64,000 nucleotides of DNA from Corynebacterium deserti GIMN1.010 (GTDB lineage Bacteria > Actinomycetota > Actinomycetes > Mycobacteriales > Mycobacteriaceae). Positions 32,052 through 40,929 of the stretch are shown in pieces. The position numbers were made by a program, and so were the translations under genes. The first letter of the stretch is position 1. Each line of letters begins with the position of its first letter. The DNA is taken from assembly GCF_001277995.1 (NCBI RefSeq), contig NZ_CP009220.1, positions 1,612,001 to 1,676,000 of the forward strand, written 5' to 3'. The notes below the pieces were generated by a model. The model was not told the DNA's origin and did no database searches. It worked only from the letters and a program-made list of their open reading frames with translations.

Positions 32052-33239
32052 TTATGCACCTTTCTTCTGAGCGTCTGCATCCATCAGCTCAACAAACTGG
32101 TCAAACAGGGGGCTTGCATCATTAGGTCCTGCGGCGGCCTCGGGGTGATACTGGACGGAGTATGCGCGGCCGGACTTAAGAGCCACGCCTTCTACGACGC
32201 CGTCGTTTAGGCATGTGTGGGTGACCACTGCGGTGCCGAAGTCAGTCTCGAACTCCTGACCTGGTTCACCTTTGAGTGCGAAGCCATGGTTTTGTGCGGT
32301 GATGTCGATCTTGCCGGTGAGGTGATTCTTCACAGGCACGTTGATGCCGCGATGGCCGAACTTCAGCTTGTAGGTTTCCATGCCAAAGGCACGGCCTAGG
32401 ATTTGGTTACCGAAGCAGATGCCAAAGAATGGAATATCGGCGTCAAGAATTTCGCGCACGATGCTGACCATGACGTCAGCTGCTGCTGGGTCGCCAGGTC
32501 CGTTGGAGATAAACACACCAGATGGGTTGTACTGCTTGATGTCCTCGAAGGGGGTTTCCGCAGGAACAATCACAGTACGCACGCCTCGCGCAGCGAAGCG
32601 GCGTGGGGTGTTCTGCTTAATACCCAAGTCATAAGCCACGACAGTGTGGCGAGCTTCACCTTCCGCTTCGATGACGTAGGTTTCATCGGCGGAGACTTCT
32701 TTGGATAGATCAGCTCCGGCCATTGGTGGCTGGTTCTTGACGATCTCAATAAGTTCTTCGACTGGACGTTCAGCATCTGCACCGGAGAAAATTCCTGCTG
32801 CGATGGAGCCTTCGTTGCGCAAGTGGCGAACGAGTGCACGGGTGTCAATGCCACCGATTCCGACGATGCCCTGGTCTGCCATTTCCTGCTGCAAGGAGGT
32901 GGTGGCGCGCCAGTTGGATACACGCGCTGCCAGGTCACGGATAACCAGACCTGCAACCCAAATGCGACCATCGCGGGACTCGTTGTCTTCGTCGTTCCAG
33001 CCGGTGTTGCCGATCTGTGGAGCGGTAGCAACCACGATCTGGCGGTGGTAGGAAGGATCGGTCATGGTCTCTTGGTAACCGGTCATCGCGGTGGTGAAGA
33101 CGGCCTCACCCAAGGTGGTGCCAATGGCACCAAAGCCGAAGCCATGGAAGGTACGTCCGTCTGCGAGAACCAGGTAGGCCGGAACGGATCCGATTTCAGT
33201 GACTCCCTGGTAGGTGTTGCTGTTGGTGTTGTTACTCAC
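32052..33239 (-). CDS. carA: Carbamoyl-phosphate synthase small subunit
   Basis: Glutamine amidotransferase subunit supplying ammonia to CarB. 395 residues. The N-terminal CPSase domain begins near PAYLVLADGRTFHGFGFGA. The class I amidotransferase domain has the nucleophile in FFGICFGNQILG and the catalytic His-Glu in VQYHPEAAAGP. It is 125 bases downstream of pyrC; that gap carries a palindrome (33322-33340). Confidence 0.97.
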   Translation of the reverse strand: MSNNTNSNTYQGVTEIGSVPAYLVLADGRTFHGFGFGAIGTTLGEAVFTTAMTGYQETMTDPSYHRQIVVATAPQIGNTGWNDEDNESRDGRIWVAGLVIRDLAARVSNWRATTSLQQEMADQGIVGIGGIDTRALVRHLRNEGSIAAGIFSGADAERPVEELIEIVKNQPPMAGADLSKEVSADETYVIEAEGEARHTVVAYDLGIKQNTPRRFAARGVRTVIVPAETPFEDIKQYNPSGVFISNGPGDPAAADVMVSIVREILDADIPFFGICFGNQILGRAFGMETYKLKFGHRGINVPVKNHLTGKIDITAQNHGFALKGEPGQEFETDFGTAVVTHTCLNDGVVEGVALKSGRAYSVQYHPEAAAGPNDASPLFDQFVELMDADAQKKGA

Positions 33240-33321
33240 GGTGACTGCCGTCGCCTTTCGTGTGTGTGCCCCACATAATCCGTGGGACGTGTTAAAAACC
33301 CAAAATGTAGTTTATTCAATT

Positions 33322-33340
33322 CATTGCATTATATGCAATG
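33322..33340. promoter_or_regulatory. Palindrome upstream of carA, possible operator
   Basis: CATTGCAT (33322-33329), TAT, ATGCAATG (33333-33340): a perfect 8-bp inverted repeat with a 3-base spacer, 83 bases upstream of the carA start and 24 bases downstream of the pyrC stop. It is A+T rich, has no T-run, and looks like a protein-binding site more than a terminator. Arginine control of carAB would be a natural role. The regulator is unknown. Confidence 0.5.
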
Positions 33341-33364
33341 TGGGTGGTGAGTGAAGACTCCCGC

Positions 33365-34711
33365 CTACCCCAGTTGCGTTTGACCATTCTCACAGGTCAC
33401 TTTGCCACGAAGGACCGTGTGCGTGACTTGTGCAGAGAAGTCCTGACCCTCAAAGGGGGTATTTTCCGCCTTAGAGGCAAACTCTGCACCCGCAACGGTC
33501 CATGCCTTGCCTGGATCAACAATGGTTAGGTTAGCTGGCTCACCTTCTGCGATGGGACGACCATGACCTGGCAGTCGGGTGATTTCGGCAGGACGCTCGC
33601 TCATCACGCGGGCAACGAAGCGCCAGTCTGCAAGACCAGTAGCAACGAAGGTATCCACGATGATGGACAGCGAGGTTTCCAGTCCGAGCATGCCGGGCTT
33701 TGCATTCTCAAATTCGCAGCACTTATCTTCGGAACCATGGGGAGCATGGTCGGTTGCGACAACATCGATAGTGCCGTCGAGAAGCGCTTTCTTAAGTGCT
33801 TCGGTGTCGCGGTTTTCGCGCAGTGGCGGATTGACCTTATTTACTGCGTCGTAGGTGGACAGGCGCTCGTCGGTAAGCGTCAGGTGGTGCGGGGTTACCT
33901 CAGCGGTGATGGGGATGCCCTGGGACTTTGCCCAACGCAGCAGCTCCACGGTGCCCTCGGTGGAAGCATGGCAGATGTGCACGCGGTTGCCGTAATCGCG
34001 AGCCAAGATGGCATCGCGCACCACGATGGACTCCTCGGCAACACGTGGCCAACCGCGCAGACCAAGTCGGGCCGCGTTTTCGCCCTCGTGGGCTGATGCA
34101 CCCTTGGTCAAGCGGTGATCTTCGGCGTGCTGGGCAATGAGAACATCCATGCCCTTGGCGTATTCAAGGGCGCGGCGCATGACCTGAGGATCATCGACGC
34201 ACTTGCCGTCATCAGAGAACATGCGCACCTTGGCTTCGGAGCGAGCCATCATGCCAAATTCGGTGAGCTCTTTACCTTCTAGCCCTTTAGTAATCGATCC
34301 CACTGGGTGAACATCGCACAGACCAGTGTTTTGGCCCTTAAACCACACGGACTCAGCAATAACAGGCTGATCCATAACTGGTGAGGTATTGGCCATGGTA
34401 AACACTGCAGTGAAACCGCCTTTTGCAGCAGCTGCAGAGCCGGTGGCGATGGTTTCTGTGTCTTCGCGGCCAGGTTCGCGCAGATGCACGTGCATATCAA
34501 CGAAACCAGGAAGCAGGACTCCCCCGTTGCCGTCAATTTCGCGGTCGGCGTTCTGCTCAGCTGCGCCGATGGCGGCAATCACGCCATCTTTAACGAACAC
34601 ACTGGTTGGCTCGCCTTCGCCGTAAATGCGAACGTTGTTGATCAGAAGGCTTTCCACAGCCGAGGGAGCAAGTGCTCCAGTTTCTGGATATTGAATGTTG
34701 TTGTCAGCCAC
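33365..34711 (-). CDS. pyrC: Dihydroorotase
   Basis: Zinc amidohydrolase cyclising carbamoyl aspartate to dihydroorotate. 448 residues, class I type. Metal motif [13 protein letters not shown] near residues 68-80; the second site is in AQHAEDH and [15 protein letters not shown] carries the catalytic Asp. It lies 29 bases downstream of pyrB in the pyr operon. Confidence 0.96.
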   Translation of the reverse strand: MADNNIQYPETGALAPSAVESLLINNVRIYGEGEPTSVFVKDGVIAAIGAAEQNADREIDGNGGVLLPGFVDMHVHLREPGREDTETIATGSAAAAKGGFTAVFTMANTSPVMDQPVIAESVWFKGQNTGLCDVHPVGSITKGLEGKELTEFGMMARSEAKVRMFSDDGKCVDDPQVMRRALEYAKGMDVLIAQHAEDHRLTKGASAHEGENAARLGLRGWPRVAEESIVVRDAILARDYGNRVHICHASTEGTVELLRWAKSQGIPITAEVTPHHLTLTDERLSTYDAVNKVNPPLRENRDTEALKKALLDGTIDVVATDHAPHGSEDKCCEFENAKPGMLGLETSLSIIVDTFVATGLADWRFVARVMSERPAEITRLPGHGRPIAEGEPANLTIVDPGKAWTVAGAEFASKAENTPFEGQDFSAQVTHTVLRGKVTCENGQTQLG

Positions 34712-34740
34712 TCTTTGTCCTTAATATATCCTGGTGATTC

Positions 34741-35679
34741 TTAAATCGTTGCTTCGGCGCCTGCGACGAGGGCAAACAACACAGCCATGCGCATGTGCAC
34801 ACCATTAGTTACCTGCTGCAACACTGCAGTACGTGGTGCGTCGGCAACCTGGAAGTTGATTTCCATACCGCGCAGCATGGGGCCTGGGTGCATGATGATC
34901 GCAGAATCCTTGAGGCGAGACTCCCTCTCCTTGGACATGCCAAAGAGTGTGGCGTATTCGCGGTGGGACGGAAAGAATCCGCCCTGCATGCGTTCTTGCT
35001 GGACGCGTAACATCATGACAACGTCGGCATCGGCGATTTCTGCATCCATGTCGTAGGAGAAACGCACTGGCCAGTTCTCGATACCGATGGGCAGCAAGGT
35101 TGGTGGAGCTACCAGGACAACATCTGCACCCAACTTCGACAGCAAATCCACGTTGGAGCGCACCACACGGGAGTGTAGGCAGTCTCCCACGATGACCACT
35201 TTTTGGCCTTCGATGCGGCCGGTGCGCTGGCGAATAGTCAGAGCATCCAACAGTGCCTGGGTGGGGTGTTGGTGAGAGCCATCACCGGCGTTGATTACGC
35301 TTGGACCATGTCCACCGGGTGCCACATATTCTGCAAGCTGCTGCGCTGCACCAGAAGCTGGGTGGCGCATGATGATGGCATCTGCTCCGATAGCCGAAAG
35401 AGTAAGGCCGGTGTCCTTGAGGGATTCACCTTTTTTCACGCTGGACGATGATGCGGAAATGTTAATGACATCGGCGCTCATCCACTTACCTGCGGTCTCA
35501 AAGGAGGAGCGGGTACGGGTGGAGTTCTCATAGAACAAGGTGAAGATTGTGCGACCGCGAAGGGTTGGCAGCTTTTTCACCTCACGCCCCTCGAGAGCCT
35601 CTTTGAAGCGATCGGCTTCATCCAGCAATCCAACGATCTCATCCTTGGAGAGATCAGCAATGGAGAGGAGGTGCTTCAT
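34741..35679 (-). CDS. pyrB: Aspartate carbamoyltransferase, catalytic chain
   Basis: Transfers the carbamoyl group to aspartate. 312 residues. Carbamoyl-phosphate motif [11 protein letters not shown] (about 52-62), [10 protein letters not shown], and [12 protein letters not shown] are intact. No regulatory pyrI chain is present. Its ATG directly abuts the pyrR stop codon. Followed by pyrC after 29 bases. Confidence 0.97.
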   Translation of the reverse strand: MKHLLSIADLSKDEIVGLLDEADRFKEALEGREVKKLPTLRGRTIFTLFYENSTRTRSSFETAGKWMSADVINISASSSSVKKGESLKDTGLTLSAIGADAIIMRHPASGAAQQLAEYVAPGGHGPSVINAGDGSHQHPTQALLDALTIRQRTGRIEGQKVVIVGDCLHSRVVRSNVDLLSKLGADVVLVAPPTLLPIGIENWPVRFSYDMDAEIADADVVMMLRVQQERMQGGFFPSHREYATLFGMSKERESRLKDSAIIMHPGPMLRGMEINFQVADAPRTAVLQQVTNGVHMRMAVLFALVAGAEATI

Positions 35680-36258
35680 CTAGCAATCGCCTTCACTTTC
35701 TTCACGGGTCAGGGTGACGGCGTCGCGGCCATCAATCTCAGTGAGCAGCACGGAGACATCTTCAGCGCGAGCGGTAGGGAGATTCTTGCCCACATAATCG
35801 GCACGAATAGGCAGCTGGCGGTGACCGCGGTCAACCAGTACAGCAAGTTGAATGTAGTTTGGGCGTCCCACATCACGGAGGGCATCGAGAGCCGCACGGA
35901 TGGTGCGTCCAGAAAACAACACATCATCAACCAAAATGACGGTGGCATTATCAATACCGCCAGCTGGGATAGTGGTTGCTTGGAGTGCGCGATGGGGCTT
36001 ATTGCGAAGATCATCGCGGTACAGGGTGATATCAACAGCGCCGGTATCTACCGAAACGCCGGAAAACTCTTCGATCTTTTCCGCCAGGCGACGAGCCAGC
36101 GGGACTCCACCTGAGGGAATACCTAACAGCATGACTCGATCCGCGTCCTCGGAATCGAGTGCGGTCTTTTCTATAATCTGGTGCGCGATGCGTGCGATGG
36201 TTCGGCTGACGTCATCTCCATTGAGGAGTTCGACTTCAGTTACTTTCCGTTCGCTCAT
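35680..36258 (-). CDS. pyrR: Pyrimidine operon regulator PyrR / uracil phosphoribosyltransferase
   Basis: RNA-binding regulator with a phosphoribosyltransferase fold. 192 residues from ATG at 36258. The PRPP loop is [18 protein letters not shown] prefer this start to the in-frame one at 36315, because AGGAGG is placed right for MSERKV and the upstream codons overlap a PyrR-binding loop. First gene of pyrR-pyrB-pyrC-carA-carB-pyrF. When UMP is high PyrR should bind its own leader and reduce expression. Confidence 0.95.
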   Translation of the reverse strand: MSERKVTEVELLNGDDVSRTIARIAHQIIEKTALDSEDADRVMLLGIPSGGVPLARRLAEKIEEFSGVSVDTGAVDITLYRDDLRNKPHRALQATTIPAGGIDNATVILVDDVLFSGRTIRAALDALRDVGRPNYIQLAVLVDRGHRQLPIRADYVGKNLPTARAEDVSVLLTEIDGRDAVTLTREESEGDC

Positions 36259-36261
36259 CGT

Positions 36262-36300
36262 GACCTCCTTCCCCGCCTCTCTGTGCGGTCCGTTAAAGGA
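36262..36300 (-). promoter_or_regulatory. PyrR-binding loop overlapping the pyrR ribosome site
   Basis: On the transcript strand this reads CCTTTAACGGACCGC, then ACAGAGAGGCGGGGAAGG, then AGG. The AGAGAGGC core and the flanking CTTTAA and GGAAGG strongly resemble the Bacillus pyr-leader PyrR loop. The AGGAGG ribosome site of pyrR is its 3' edge, so protein binding would block initiation directly. No terminator/antiterminator pair is visible in the leader. Translational repression by PyrR is reported for mycobacteria. Confidence 0.75.
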
Positions 36301-36325
36301 TGTCCAAATTTGCATTAAATTCTGT

Positions 36326-36360
36326 AACGACCAGTTCCCTGGTTGTTCTAAGCCACTATA
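36326..36360 (-). promoter_or_regulatory. Probable pyr operon promoter and 5' hairpin
   Basis: On the minus strand a good -10, TATAGT (36360-36355), would start transcription near 36348. The first transcribed bases form an inverted repeat: AACGACCAG (36326-36334) with CTGGTTGTT (36339-36347), including one G-T pair. The -35 (TTGAGG, 19-base spacing) is weak. The leader would be about 90 bases. The 36259-36547 gap to the divergent gene holds no other gene. Confidence 0.45.
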
Positions 36361-36547
36361 GCCTACCGTGTCGCATTCACCTCAAATTGATGACTATGAT
36401 CAAGAGGTAATGCGCCACAGTATTCCACAGTGAAACACCCACATTGCTACCGCTAAAATGGTGCAAACTGTGACAATTGATCGTTGTAGGACACCCGGTT
36501 TTTATCCCACGGGAACTGCAAAAAGCCACCGACTTGGAGAAGCACCT

Positions 36548-38107
36548 GTGAGTCTGACCACAAGCCATTTTATCCCTTTTCCCCGCGATGTGGTTTGGGA
36601 TTGGCATACACGCAAAGGTGCTATCACGCGTCTAACTCCCCCTTTCACGCCGCTTAACCCAATTCAGCAGGCGGAACGCCTCTCCGACGGCACAACTATT
36701 TTTGCTCTCCCCGCGGGGCTGAAATGGGTGGCTCGTCACGATCTCTCGGGCTTTTTGAACGGCTCCCGCTTCACCGATGTCTGCGTCAGCGCCCCCGTCA
36801 AGGCCTTGGCCAACTGGCGCCACGTGCACAATTTCATCGATCAAGACGGTGGCACCCTCATCACCGATTCCGTCAGTACTCGCCTGCCCGCATCCGCTCT
36901 GTCCGGTGTGTTTGCCTACCGCCAGAATCAATTGATCCACGATTTAAAGTTTCTTGATCGGACAAGCACGCTTTTCGACGGCGCCCCCCTCACCGTAGCG
37001 ATCACCGGCTCACGCGGCCTAGTGGGCCGCGCACTCACTGCGCAGCTCCAAACCGGTGGGCACACCGTGATCCAACTCGTGCGCAAAGAACCCAAAGAAG
37101 GCCAGCGTCGTTGGGACCCCAACAACCCCGCACAAGACCTCCTCGACGGCGTCGATGTCCTAGTCCACTTAGCTGGCGAACCCATCTTCGGTCGCTTCAA
37201 TGACTCCCACAAGGAAGCCATCCGAAACTCCCGCACCACCCCCACCAAGTTCCTCGCAGAGCTCGTCGCTGCATCAGAGCAATGCACCACGATGATTTCC
37301 GCCTCCGCGATCGGCATCTACGGCCACAGTCGTGGTGATGAAGTTCTCACCGAAGACTCCACCCCCGGCGATGATTTTTTGGCCGATGTCTGCCTCGAAT
37401 GGGAAGCCGCCACCCAACCAGCCATCGACGCTGGCAAACGAGTCGCCCTCGTCCGCACCGGCGTAGCACTTAGCGGTCGAGGAGGAATGCTCCCCCTCCT
37501 CAAAACGCTCTTTTCGACCGGCCTCGGCGGAAAAATCGGCGATGGAACATCATGGTTTAGCTGGATTGCGTTGGATGACCTGACGGATATTTACTACAGA
37601 GCAATCGTCGACAAGCAGCTTGCAGGGCCCATTAACGCCGTTGCCCCTACCCCGGTATCCAACGCGGAAATGACAAAGGTGCTGGCTGCAAGCCTGCACC
37701 GGCCAGCAATCATTCAAATCCCCTCCCTTGGACCAAAGATCTTGCTGGGCAGCCAGGGCGCCGAAGAACTCGCACTGGCTGATCAACGCACCGCTCCCGC
37801 AGCCCTCGACGCCCTCGGCCATGTCTTCCGTTACACCGACATCGGCGCAGCCATCGCGCACGAACTAGGCCACGAGCAGCTTGCCGACTTCGCCCAACAA
37901 CAGGAAATCGAAGCCGAACGCAAACAAGAACGCGCCGAACTCAAAGCCGCCCGCAAAGCTGCCAAAAAGGCCGCATCTGATAACTCCAAGGAGAAGGCCC
38001 GTGAAGAATCCCGCGAGAAATCCCCTGCAACGCTGGAAGATCCCGGGGAAGTAGAGCAAAGTATCCTTTCATCTATCCTCAATTTCAGGCGGAAGCGCAG
38101 CGAATAA
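36548..38107 (+). CDS. SRPBCC domain fused to TIGR01777-type epimerase
   Basis: 519 residues from GTG at 36548 (GGAGA about 8 bases upstream); a longer frame opens at 36458 without support. Residues 1-150 are a START/SRPBCC-like ligand-binding domain (FPRDVVWDWHTRKGAITRLTPP). Residues 155-455 are an extended short-chain dehydrogenase of the YfcH type: ITGSRGLVGRAL nucleotide motif, VLVHLAGEPI and SASAIGIYG. The tail (about 455-519) is a charged Lys/Glu/Ala helix. Divergent from pyrR. Substrate unknown. Confidence 0.88.
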   Translation: MSLTTSHFIPFPRDVVWDWHTRKGAITRLTPPFTPLNPIQQAERLSDGTTIFALPAGLKWVARHDLSGFLNGSRFTDVCVSAPVKALANWRHVHNFIDQDGGTLITDSVSTRLPASALSGVFAYRQNQLIHDLKFLDRTSTLFDGAPLTVAITGSRGLVGRALTAQLQTGGHTVIQLVRKEPKEGQRRWDPNNPAQDLLDGVDVLVHLAGEPIFGRFNDSHKEAIRNSRTTPTKFLAELVAASEQCTTMISASAIGIYGHSRGDEVLTEDSTPGDDFLADVCLEWEAATQPAIDAGKRVALVRTGVALSGRGGMLPLLKTLFSTGLGGKIGDGTSWFSWIALDDLTDIYYRAIVDKQLAGPINAVAPTPVSNAEMTKVLAASLHRPAIIQIPSLGPKILLGSQGAEELALADQRTAPAALDALGHVFRYTDIGAAIAHELGHEQLADFAQQQEIEAERKQERAELKAARKAAKKAASDNSKEKAREESREKSPATLEDPGEVEQSILSSILNFRRKRSE

Positions 38108-38171
38108 CACCAACCTATGTAGTGTGGGTTAAAAGTTATTTTGAATACATTCTTGGAAGGACTGACAACCA

Positions 38172-38651
38172 GTGCCCGACACACCCCAAGCTGCACTTCC
38201 CAATGACATTCAGGACTTCACCCTGAACGCGGTTGCCGGGATTCTCCGCGACGAAAAGCTCGATTTCCGCATCGATGAACACGACGGCTCCCAGGTCATC
38301 CGCACCGGCTTCGTCAACGCAGCCATTAGCTTCATCGAATTAGACGGCAGCCTCACCATGGAAGCCATGTGGCGAGGTGCCCCACCCACCGACCAGGCAG
38401 CACAAGTGTTAGCAGCCGTCAACGAGTGGAACCTCACCCAGTTTGCCCCCACCATCAGATTCTTCGAGCTCAACGAAGGCACCCTGGCTATCAATGCCCT
38501 TCGCCATGTTGTTGTCTCAGCAGGAATGAGCCACAACCAGGTCGGTTCCTTTGTTATGAGCTCCATCGAGTCCGCTGTCCAGTGCTTCGAATGGCTTGAG
38601 CAGCAGTTCCCTAACCTCGTGACCTGGAAGGATGATCACCATGACCACTGA
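38172..38651 (+). CDS. YbjN-domain protein, first of a pair
   Basis: 159 residues from GTG at 38172 (AAGGACTG upstream). Fold and pattern match the YbjN/type III chaperone-like family: an acidic N-terminus, then VIRTGFVNAAISFIELDGSLTMEAMWRG, listed here over residues 43-70, and a helical end ECFEWLEQ-like (QCFEWLEQQFPNL). No catalytic residues. The C-terminus DDHHDH is acidic/His-rich. Overlaps the next gene by 11 bases, so the two are translationally coupled and may form a heterodimer. Confidence 0.8.
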   Translation: MPDTPQAALPNDIQDFTLNAVAGILRDEKLDFRIDEHDGSQVIRTGFVNAAISFIELDGSLTMEAMWRGAPPTDQAAQVLAAVNEWNLTQFAPTIRFFELNEGTLAINALRHVVVSAGMSHNQVGSFVMSSIESAVQCFEWLEQQFPNLVTWKDDHHDH

Positions 38652-39087
38652 TGTTGTACCTACCCCAACTCCTGTGACCATCGATCGAGTTGCGATGATC
38701 ATGAAGGAATTCGGTATCGATCTAGCCGTGGCAAACGATCAAGGCTCCGGTTCTCAGGTCGCTACCGCGAATCTCAACGGCCACCATGTCTTGTTCGCAG
38801 TCATTGGTTCTGTGCTGATCATTCGGTCTGATCGTCAAACAGAGATGGCCACCGCCGATGGAAACCCTGCATGGCACCTTGCGTGCAACCAGGTCAATTG
38901 CTTCAACTTCGCAGCGAAGGCTGTTGTTGTCGATCGCGCCGAGAAGATTGTCGTCCGTGCTGAAAAGGACGTCCCCATCGCCGCAGGACTCAATGACGTT
39001 CAACTTTCGGTCATGCTGAAAAACGGCATCGACAACGTGTTGGCCATCCAGGATTCAGTGGCTCAAGCTGGCGAATCCTTGGCCTAG
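38641..39087 (+). CDS. YbjN-domain protein, second of a pair
   Basis: 148 residues from ATG at 38641 (GGAAGGA upstream); an in-frame ATG at 38632 is possible. Shares the YbjN-like beta-rich pattern with its partner (HHVLFAVIGSVLIIRSDRQT) but with low identity. A cysteine pair is seen in LACNQVNCFNF. Function unknown; the repeat element copy B starts just after its stop. Confidence 0.78.
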   Translation: MTTDVVPTPTPVTIDRVAMIMKEFGIDLAVANDQGSGSQVATANLNGHHVLFAVIGSVLIIRSDRQTEMATADGNPAWHLACNQVNCFNFAAKAVVVDRAEKIVVRAEKDVPIAAGLNDVQLSVMLKNGIDNVLAIQDSVAQAGESLA

Positions 39088-39114
39088 AGTCCCAGGCGTT
39101 TTACATCGGACGCA

Positions 39115-39374
39115 TTGTACGCCCGTTTAATACGTCGAACTTTCCGAATGACCATTGAAGCCAGACGGGGGTTGGTCAGTCGCTTAAACGACGATCTGAA
39201 GGGGCACTTTTTCGCCACCTTATTCCCGCAGGCTTATAGCTTGACGTGGCAATGCGTAACCGCACCGCACGGGAGCTTATGCAAACATATTTGCGGTGTG
39301 AAAATCGTGTTGAAAAATTTTTGAGTCGATTCTGACACCGCACGAGCCTTAATATAGCGGTAGCTGCGGTGCTA
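39115..39374 (-). repeat. Intergenic repeat element, copy B
   Basis: Read on the minus strand, this matches copy A (1127-1370). It opens TAGCACCGCAGCTACC (from 39374) against TAGCACCACATCTACC in A. The AAAATTTTT core lies at the same offset, as do the four CACCGCA/TGCGGTG motifs, and the 37-base block at 39181-39217 is about 34/37 identical to 1273-1310. The similarity continues weakly to about 39115. A 69-codon plus-strand ORF (39115-39324) crosses it but is broken in copy A, so it is not a gene. Further CACCGCA/TGCGGTG copies lie outside the element at about 39427 and 39456. Confidence 0.75.
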
Positions 39375-39477
39375 TTTTAAAGTGGCAGGGACTGTGACGG
39401 CCCTTGCCCCTGGGCTGCCACTTGAAACACCGCACATCACCAATCAAAGGTCGGTTTGCGGTGCCATTGGCGAACAA

Positions 39478-39520
39478 AAAAGTTCGACAGCCTCCCGTCA
39501 TGGGACACCACCGAACTTTT
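39478..39520 (-). terminator. Terminator of nusB
   Basis: AAAAGTTCG (39478-39486) pairs with CGAACTTTT (39512-39520), with an inner CCC/GGG stem. On the minus strand it ends TTTTTTG. It starts 11 bases after the nusB stop. The 443-base gap 39088-39530 otherwise contains copy B and the scattered TGCGGTG motifs. Confidence 0.7.
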
Positions 39521-39530
39521 GTGTCATGCT

Positions 39531-40181
39531 CTAGTTTTCTGCTTCAGTTTCTTCGGAAGCACTGGACTCATCCGAGGATTCAGGCCCCTCGACGACCTCA
39601 ACTATCTCATCTGCATCAAATGCCGAGTCATCCCACGGCGCAACAGCGTCGTCATCGAAAGCCGAATCAGAATCCAAAGAAGCATCAGCCCCCGCCAAGA
39701 CTTCCGCAGGGTTCTCGGCGCGTGAGCGGAGGGAATCCACCTTTGAGGCCATCGCATCAAGGGTTGCATTGATGTAAGCGCTGGATTTGTCTCCGGAGTA
39801 CTGAGAGGCAATTTCCACTGCTTCAACAATGGCGGTAGCGACAGGAACATCAGCGTTGTAGATCATTTCCCAGCCGGCGACGCGCAGGATGGCTCGGTCG
39901 ACAGATGGAAGGCGACTAAGAGTCCACGTTTCCGCGATGTGCTCTTCAAGGAAGACATCGAGGGTGTCGAGCTCCACTGCTACACCGTTGATGATCTCTT
40001 CGGTGTATTGCGCAACGGGTGCGACGATGGGGTCGGTGTCTTTCGACAACTGATGGCGGTCTTGGATGATGGCCACCGGATCAACGTCGCGGGATTCCGC
40101 TTCGAAAAGGATGTCGACAGCACGCATGCGTGCTTTGTACCGGGATCCGTGTCTTTTTTCCCTTGGCTGACGCTCGCTCAC
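39531..40181 (-). CDS. nusB: Transcription antitermination factor NusB
   Basis: RNA-binding partner of NusE/S10 in rRNA antitermination. 216 residues: residues 1-150 are the NusB fold (KARMRAVDILFEAE, TLSRLPSVDRAILRVAGWEM, AIVEAVEIASQYSGDKSSAYINATLD given across two stretches). The last 55 residues are a strongly acidic Asp/Glu/Ser tail not found in the short E. coli protein. Follows efp by 79 bases. The tail may be a corynebacterial extension of regulatory or stability value (inference). Confidence 0.94.
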   Translation of the reverse strand: MSERQPREKRHGSRYKARMRAVDILFEAESRDVDPVAIIQDRHQLSKDTDPIVAPVAQYTEEIINGVAVELDTLDVFLEEHIAETWTLSRLPSVDRAILRVAGWEMIYNADVPVATAIVEAVEIASQYSGDKSSAYINATLDAMASKVDSLRSRAENPAEVLAGADASLDSDSAFDDDAVAPWDDSAFDADEIVEVVEGPESSDESSASEETEAEN

Positions 40182-40260
40182 GTTGAGTTCTCTTTGTTCC
40201 TATTCAATCAATGCGCACACCCAACGGCAATGTTCGGTGTGCAAGGCTGGGGTTAAAAAA

Positions 40261-40824
40261 TTAGTTGTTAACGCGGGACAGGTAGGAACCGTCGCGGGTG
40301 TCTACCTTGAGTACGTTTCCGGTCTCGATGAAGAGTGGGACCTGGATTTCTGCGCCGGTTTCCAGGGTTGCTGGCTTGGTGCCACCGGTGGAGCGGTCGC
40401 CCTGCAAGCCTGGATCGGTGTGCTCGACGCGGAGGTCCACGGAGACTGGAAGCTCACCGAAGAGTGCCTCGCCTTCATGGAAGGACACCTGAACGCGCAT
40501 GTTTTCAAGTAGGAAGCGACCAGCGTCGCCGAATGCGTCAGGGGACAGCTCGTACTGCTCGAAAGTCTTGTCATCCATGACGATGAAGTTCGTGCCATCG
40601 TTGTACAGGTAGGTGACGTCGCGGCGGTCAACGGTCGCGGTTTCAACCTTAACGCCTGCGTTCCAGGTCTTGTCGATGGTCTTGCCGGTTACAACATCCT
40701 TGAGCTTGGTGCGCACGAACGCTGGGCCTTTGCCTGGCTTGACGTGCTGGAACTCGATGATCTGCTGCAGCTTGCCATCGTTTTTGAGAACTAGACCGTT
40801 CTTGAAATCAGCGGTAGTTGCCAC
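40261..40824 (-). CDS. efp: Elongation factor P
   Basis: Relieves ribosome stalling at polyproline. 187 residues with the three beta-barrel domains. The tip loop is KPGKGPAF with Lys32. The PGKGP form is the subfamily reported to work without post-translational modification. Matching this, no modification enzyme gene is in the neighbourhood. It lies between pepQ and nusB, the common actinobacterial order. Confidence 0.96.
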   Translation of the reverse strand: MATTADFKNGLVLKNDGKLQQIIEFQHVKPGKGPAFVRTKLKDVVTGKTIDKTWNAGVKVETATVDRRDVTYLYNDGTNFIVMDDKTFEQYELSPDAFGDAGRFLLENMRVQVSFHEGEALFGELPVSVDLRVEHTDPGLQGDRSTGGTKPATLETGAEIQVPLFIETGNVLKVDTRDGSYLSRVNN

Positions 40825-40929
40825 GGATGTGATCTCCCTCGTGGATTACGTGGTTGGTGTTTGCGTCGTGGGCATGCCCGACATGAAAAGTGGGGCCTAA
40901 AACGACGCAGACAGATTAGCTAACCCAGA

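Noticed and set aside
33518-33540. DtxR-like TTAGGTTAG half-site
   Set aside because: It is inside the pyrC coding sequence and the second half does not match.
39115-39324. 69-codon plus-strand frame across copy B
   Set aside because: The homologous frame in copy A has several stop codons; the composition is not protein-like.
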